Of a stretch of 10,587 nucleotides of DNA, positions 8,227 through 10,587 are shown one piece after another. The stretch is from the NCBI GenBank assembly GCA_004380135.1, contig QXCR01000392.1:1-10587 (forward strand). Reading direction: 5' to 3'. This DNA is from Stemphylium vesicarium. Its lineage: Eukaryota; Ascomycota; Dothideomycetes; Pleosporales; Pleosporaceae. The notes under the pieces were generated by a model. It was not told the DNA's origin. It saw nothing but the letters and a program-made list of their open reading frames with translations, and did not search any database. The stretch's first letter is position 1; every line of letters begins with the position of its first letter. A program made the position numbers and the translations under genes.

Positions 8227-10002
8227 TCACGCCTTGACCTCAGCATTTTCAACCCTCTCAGGGCTATGCTCCAGCCCCGCAGCCTTCTCGTTGTCAAACT
8301 GGCCCCGCTCCGCCCTGCGGGTAGTGTTGTACTCAACCCTTGTCTTGTACGCCGGCACACCAGCCATGAACATCTCCTCAACATCCTCGAGCGTCTTGCC
8401 GGCGGTCTCGGGGAACAGGAAGAAGGTGTGAATAGCCATGGCAGCGCAGAAGCAGCCAAAGATGATGTAGACCTTCCACTGAATATTGACGAAAGCCGGA
8501 GGAACAAAGTACGACAGCGCGAAGTTGAAGATCCAGTTGCATGATGTGGCGAGAGCGACGGCCTTTCCACGAATGCGCAGAGGGAAGATCTCAGGTGGGT
8601 AGACCCACGATGCGGGACCCCAGGTGGGAGCGTAGGACGCGACGAAGAGGTATGTGCAAGCAATGACGGCGCGGGCGGGTGCACCGCCGATTTCCCAGGA
8701 CTGCTCTGCAATGTTGCCGAGACCGCCGGGAGGGGCGGGCTTTCCGTAGGTGGCCATGAGGCCCGCGTTGGCGAACATCCAGGTCATCATTAGCACGGCG
8801 CCGATGACGAACATGGGGCGGCGGCCCCAGCGGTCCATGAAGAGGAGGGCCGGGACGGTCATCAGGACGTTGATTACGTATTGGATCGAACTGGCGACGA
8901 GGTTGATGTTTCCGGTCAAACCGGCCATTCCGAAGACATACGTGATGTAGTACATCATAACGTTCATACCTGTCAACTGCGACCAGACCTGCGTAAAGAT
9001 ACCAATATGCAGACGGTTAATCATATTCGGCTTGAAGAGTTCCATGAAAGAAACATCAGCGTTTTGACGTTCGAACTCGATAGCCTGGCGAATCTCATCA
9101 AGCTCGAGCTTGACAAACGGACTGTTGGGGTCGCCCTTGCCGTGAACAAGGGTAAGAACAGATTGCGTCTCCTCCCAGCGGTCGTGGCGGGCGAGCCATC
9201 GGGGAGATTCAGGGAGGAAGATGAGACCGAAGAAGAGGATGATAGCGGGGATCATTTGAAGGGCCCACGGGACTCGGAAGGCCTTTGGACCGTCGAGGAA
9301 ACTGCAGCCGTAGGAGATGTAGTACATGATGAGGATACCCCAGGTGATCTTTCAAAGAAGCAAGAGTCAGCATGGGTTGGTGAATGTGAATGGGCATGGT
9401 GAGGTAAAACTTACAGCCCACTGTTGACTTCCGACAACGCGACCACGGCGCGATGGTGGTGCGAGCTCAGAGACGTAGACGGGGACTTGGGCAGAGCAGA
9501 TACCGACGGAGAGACCGTTGATGAAGCGACCAGCGATGAGCATACCAATGTTCTGCGAGGCGCAAGAGATGATGGAACCGATCATCCAGATAACGCAACC
9601 GATCTGGATCGCGCGACGACGACCAAGCTTGTCGGTCAGGTAACCGGAGACAAGGGCACCGACGAAGGAACCACCAGGCATGCTATTACTATGTTAGGAG
9701 GATAGTGCGATGAATCCTGATGGTAAGATACTTACGCGGCAGTGATACCACCCTGGACATCAGCCTTGGGACCAGAGCAGTCGATACCGGGCTCGGTGAA
9801 AGGCGGGCCATTGGGTCCTTGGTTGAAGTAGCAGCGGTACTGTTGAGTCGGCAGGCTATCTAGCATTAGCTGTTTGTATGCTTTGTGAGATGGAATGACT
9901 GCAGGCTTACATAGCACTCATAGAACTGATATCGAAACCGAACAGCCCACCACCAATGACCGCAATGGCGGTGATGCCGTAAATATTACCAATCTGATAC
10001 AT
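8227..10002 (-). CDS. MFS sugar (hexose/monosaccharide) transporter, 533 aa, four exons
   Basis: Exons 10002-9911, 9855-9736, 9682-9415 and 9348-8227; introns of 55, 53 and 66 bp, all with GTAAG donors. This is a 12-helix plasma-membrane sugar:proton symporter of the MFS sugar porter family. Family marks in order: GGLFGFDISSMSA (18-30) in helix 1, DKLGRR (88-93), GRFING (122-127), PVYVSE (138-143), PESPRWL (206-212) before the central loop, SQLTGMNVMMYY (283-294) in helix 7, DRWGRR (332-337), PEIFPLRIRG (412-421) and PETAGKTLEDVEEMF (473-487) after helix 12. The length is normal. The C-terminal tail (AYKTRVEYNTTRRAERGQF, then an acidic end) resembles fungal hexose transporters. The helix 7 motif is QLTGMN rather than the commoner QxSGxN, so glucose, xylose or another monosaccharide cannot be decided. 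The MYQIGNIY start is the family's usual N-terminus and has G at -3. Confidence 0.97.
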
Positions 10003-10587
10003 GGCTGCCTGTATGCTCTTGACAAAGAGAGGCCACCCTTCGTGTTGTAAGTATGAGAGGACCCGAAGGCTGAACAGGCGTGGTTGGGAAAACAAGTCAA
10101 GACGAACAATGGGGAGGGGAACATGGATGCACTTATATGCCCTTTGGGGGGTTTTTTCCACGCCGTCTTCTTTCCCCTCGGGGTGATACAAGGCGCGCCA
10201 TTTCCCGGGTCAGGGAAGCAAAGCACACAACGTGGGAGCCCCGCAACGGACCTTTCACTCTCCCAGGTAACGGGCATGCTCGTTGGAATGGGGCGGGAAC
10301 CTCGCTGATGGGGGCAACTGATGTGCTACCCGGCTGGGTATAGCCTCCGGGTCACAAGACAGTGATTGGGTGTTAAGGGGGCATGGAGTTGCGTGGATCC
10401 AGCGGCGGAGTGAAGATTTGGTCAAGCCTGACACGATGGGGGCCGCTTAGTGCTTGTGTTGCGACTCGCGGGTTGGGGGGACAATTGATGCCGAGAGGTA
10501 CATCAGCTGGGACAGATCGCAGACCGCACAATGCCGGCCTATCAAAGGCACGGTTCAGAAGAAACCTGGCGTCACAGCTGAGATGGC
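10003..10587 (-). promoter_or_regulatory. promoter region of the MFS sugar transporter gene
   Basis: No gene is supported here. Reading the minus strand toward the ATG at 10002, a TATAAG box lies at 10137-10132, about 130 bp upstream. Three matches to the carbon catabolite repressor consensus SYGGRG lie upstream of it: 10239-10244 (as CCCCGC on the + strand), 10345-10350 (as CTCCGG) and 10405-10410 (GCGGAG). About two matches are expected by chance in this length, so repression by a CreA-type factor is plausible for a sugar transporter but not shown. An upstream ATG at 10124 would open a frame overlapping the main start, but it lies so close to the TATA box that most transcripts probably lack it. 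Confidence 0.4.
10132..10137 (-). promoter_or_regulatory. TATA box of the MFS transporter gene
   Basis: The minus strand reads GCATATAAGT here, giving TATAAG about 130 bp before the ATG at 10002. The sequence between them is rich in C and T on the coding strand, as is common in fungal 5' leaders. Confidence 0.5.

Noticed and set aside
8881..9402. 173-residue + strand open frame
   Set aside because: Antisense shadow of the sugar transporter; charged low-complexity translation.
10003..10191. Upstream extension of the transporter's first exon to a Met at 10191
   Set aside because: The extra 63 residues are not helix-like and are unlike the family's N-terminus; the TATA box lies within this stretch.

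Overview
This window looks like nuclear DNA of a filamentous ascomycete (Pezizomycotina; Dothideomycetes is a guess). The evidence is protein-coding genes cut by short introns of 45-86 bp with GT...AG ends, CTAAC/CTGAC-like branch sites, no operons, and fungal-type protein families. I resolved the exon structures by hand from splice signals, reading phase and family expectations; no search was run.

Layout, left to right. (1) 2-286 (+): 3' end of a polytopic membrane protein gene cut by the window edge. (2) 378-1029 (+): three-exon gene for a small secreted SnoaL/NTF2-like protein. (3) 1399-2135 (-): two-exon gene for a four-helix membrane protein of unknown function, convergent with gene 2. 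(4) 2938-4323 (-): six-exon gene for a seven-helix Pth11/SAT4-type 'rhodopsin domain' membrane protein. (5) About 4640-5690 (+): 1.67 kb between divergent genes with coding-like fragments and usable splice sites but no complete model; either an unrecognised multi-exon gene or a decayed one. (6) 5993-7344 (+): three-exon gene, with a 28-nt internal exon, for a Ca2+-dependent PI-PLC-like phosphodiesterase carrying an N-terminal signal or anchor segment. (7) 8227-10002 (-): four-exon MFS sugar transporter gene, convergent with gene 6. (8) 10003-10587: promoter side of the transporter gene, with a TATA box.

The products are mostly membrane or secreted proteins (surface sensing, phosphodiester cleavage, sugar uptake, a secreted SnoaL-like protein). 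The sequence does not show that they act as one pathway; there is no backbone enzyme of a secondary-metabolite cluster, no transposase and no repeat array. I see no convincing new biological system. The least explained stretch is about 4640-5690.
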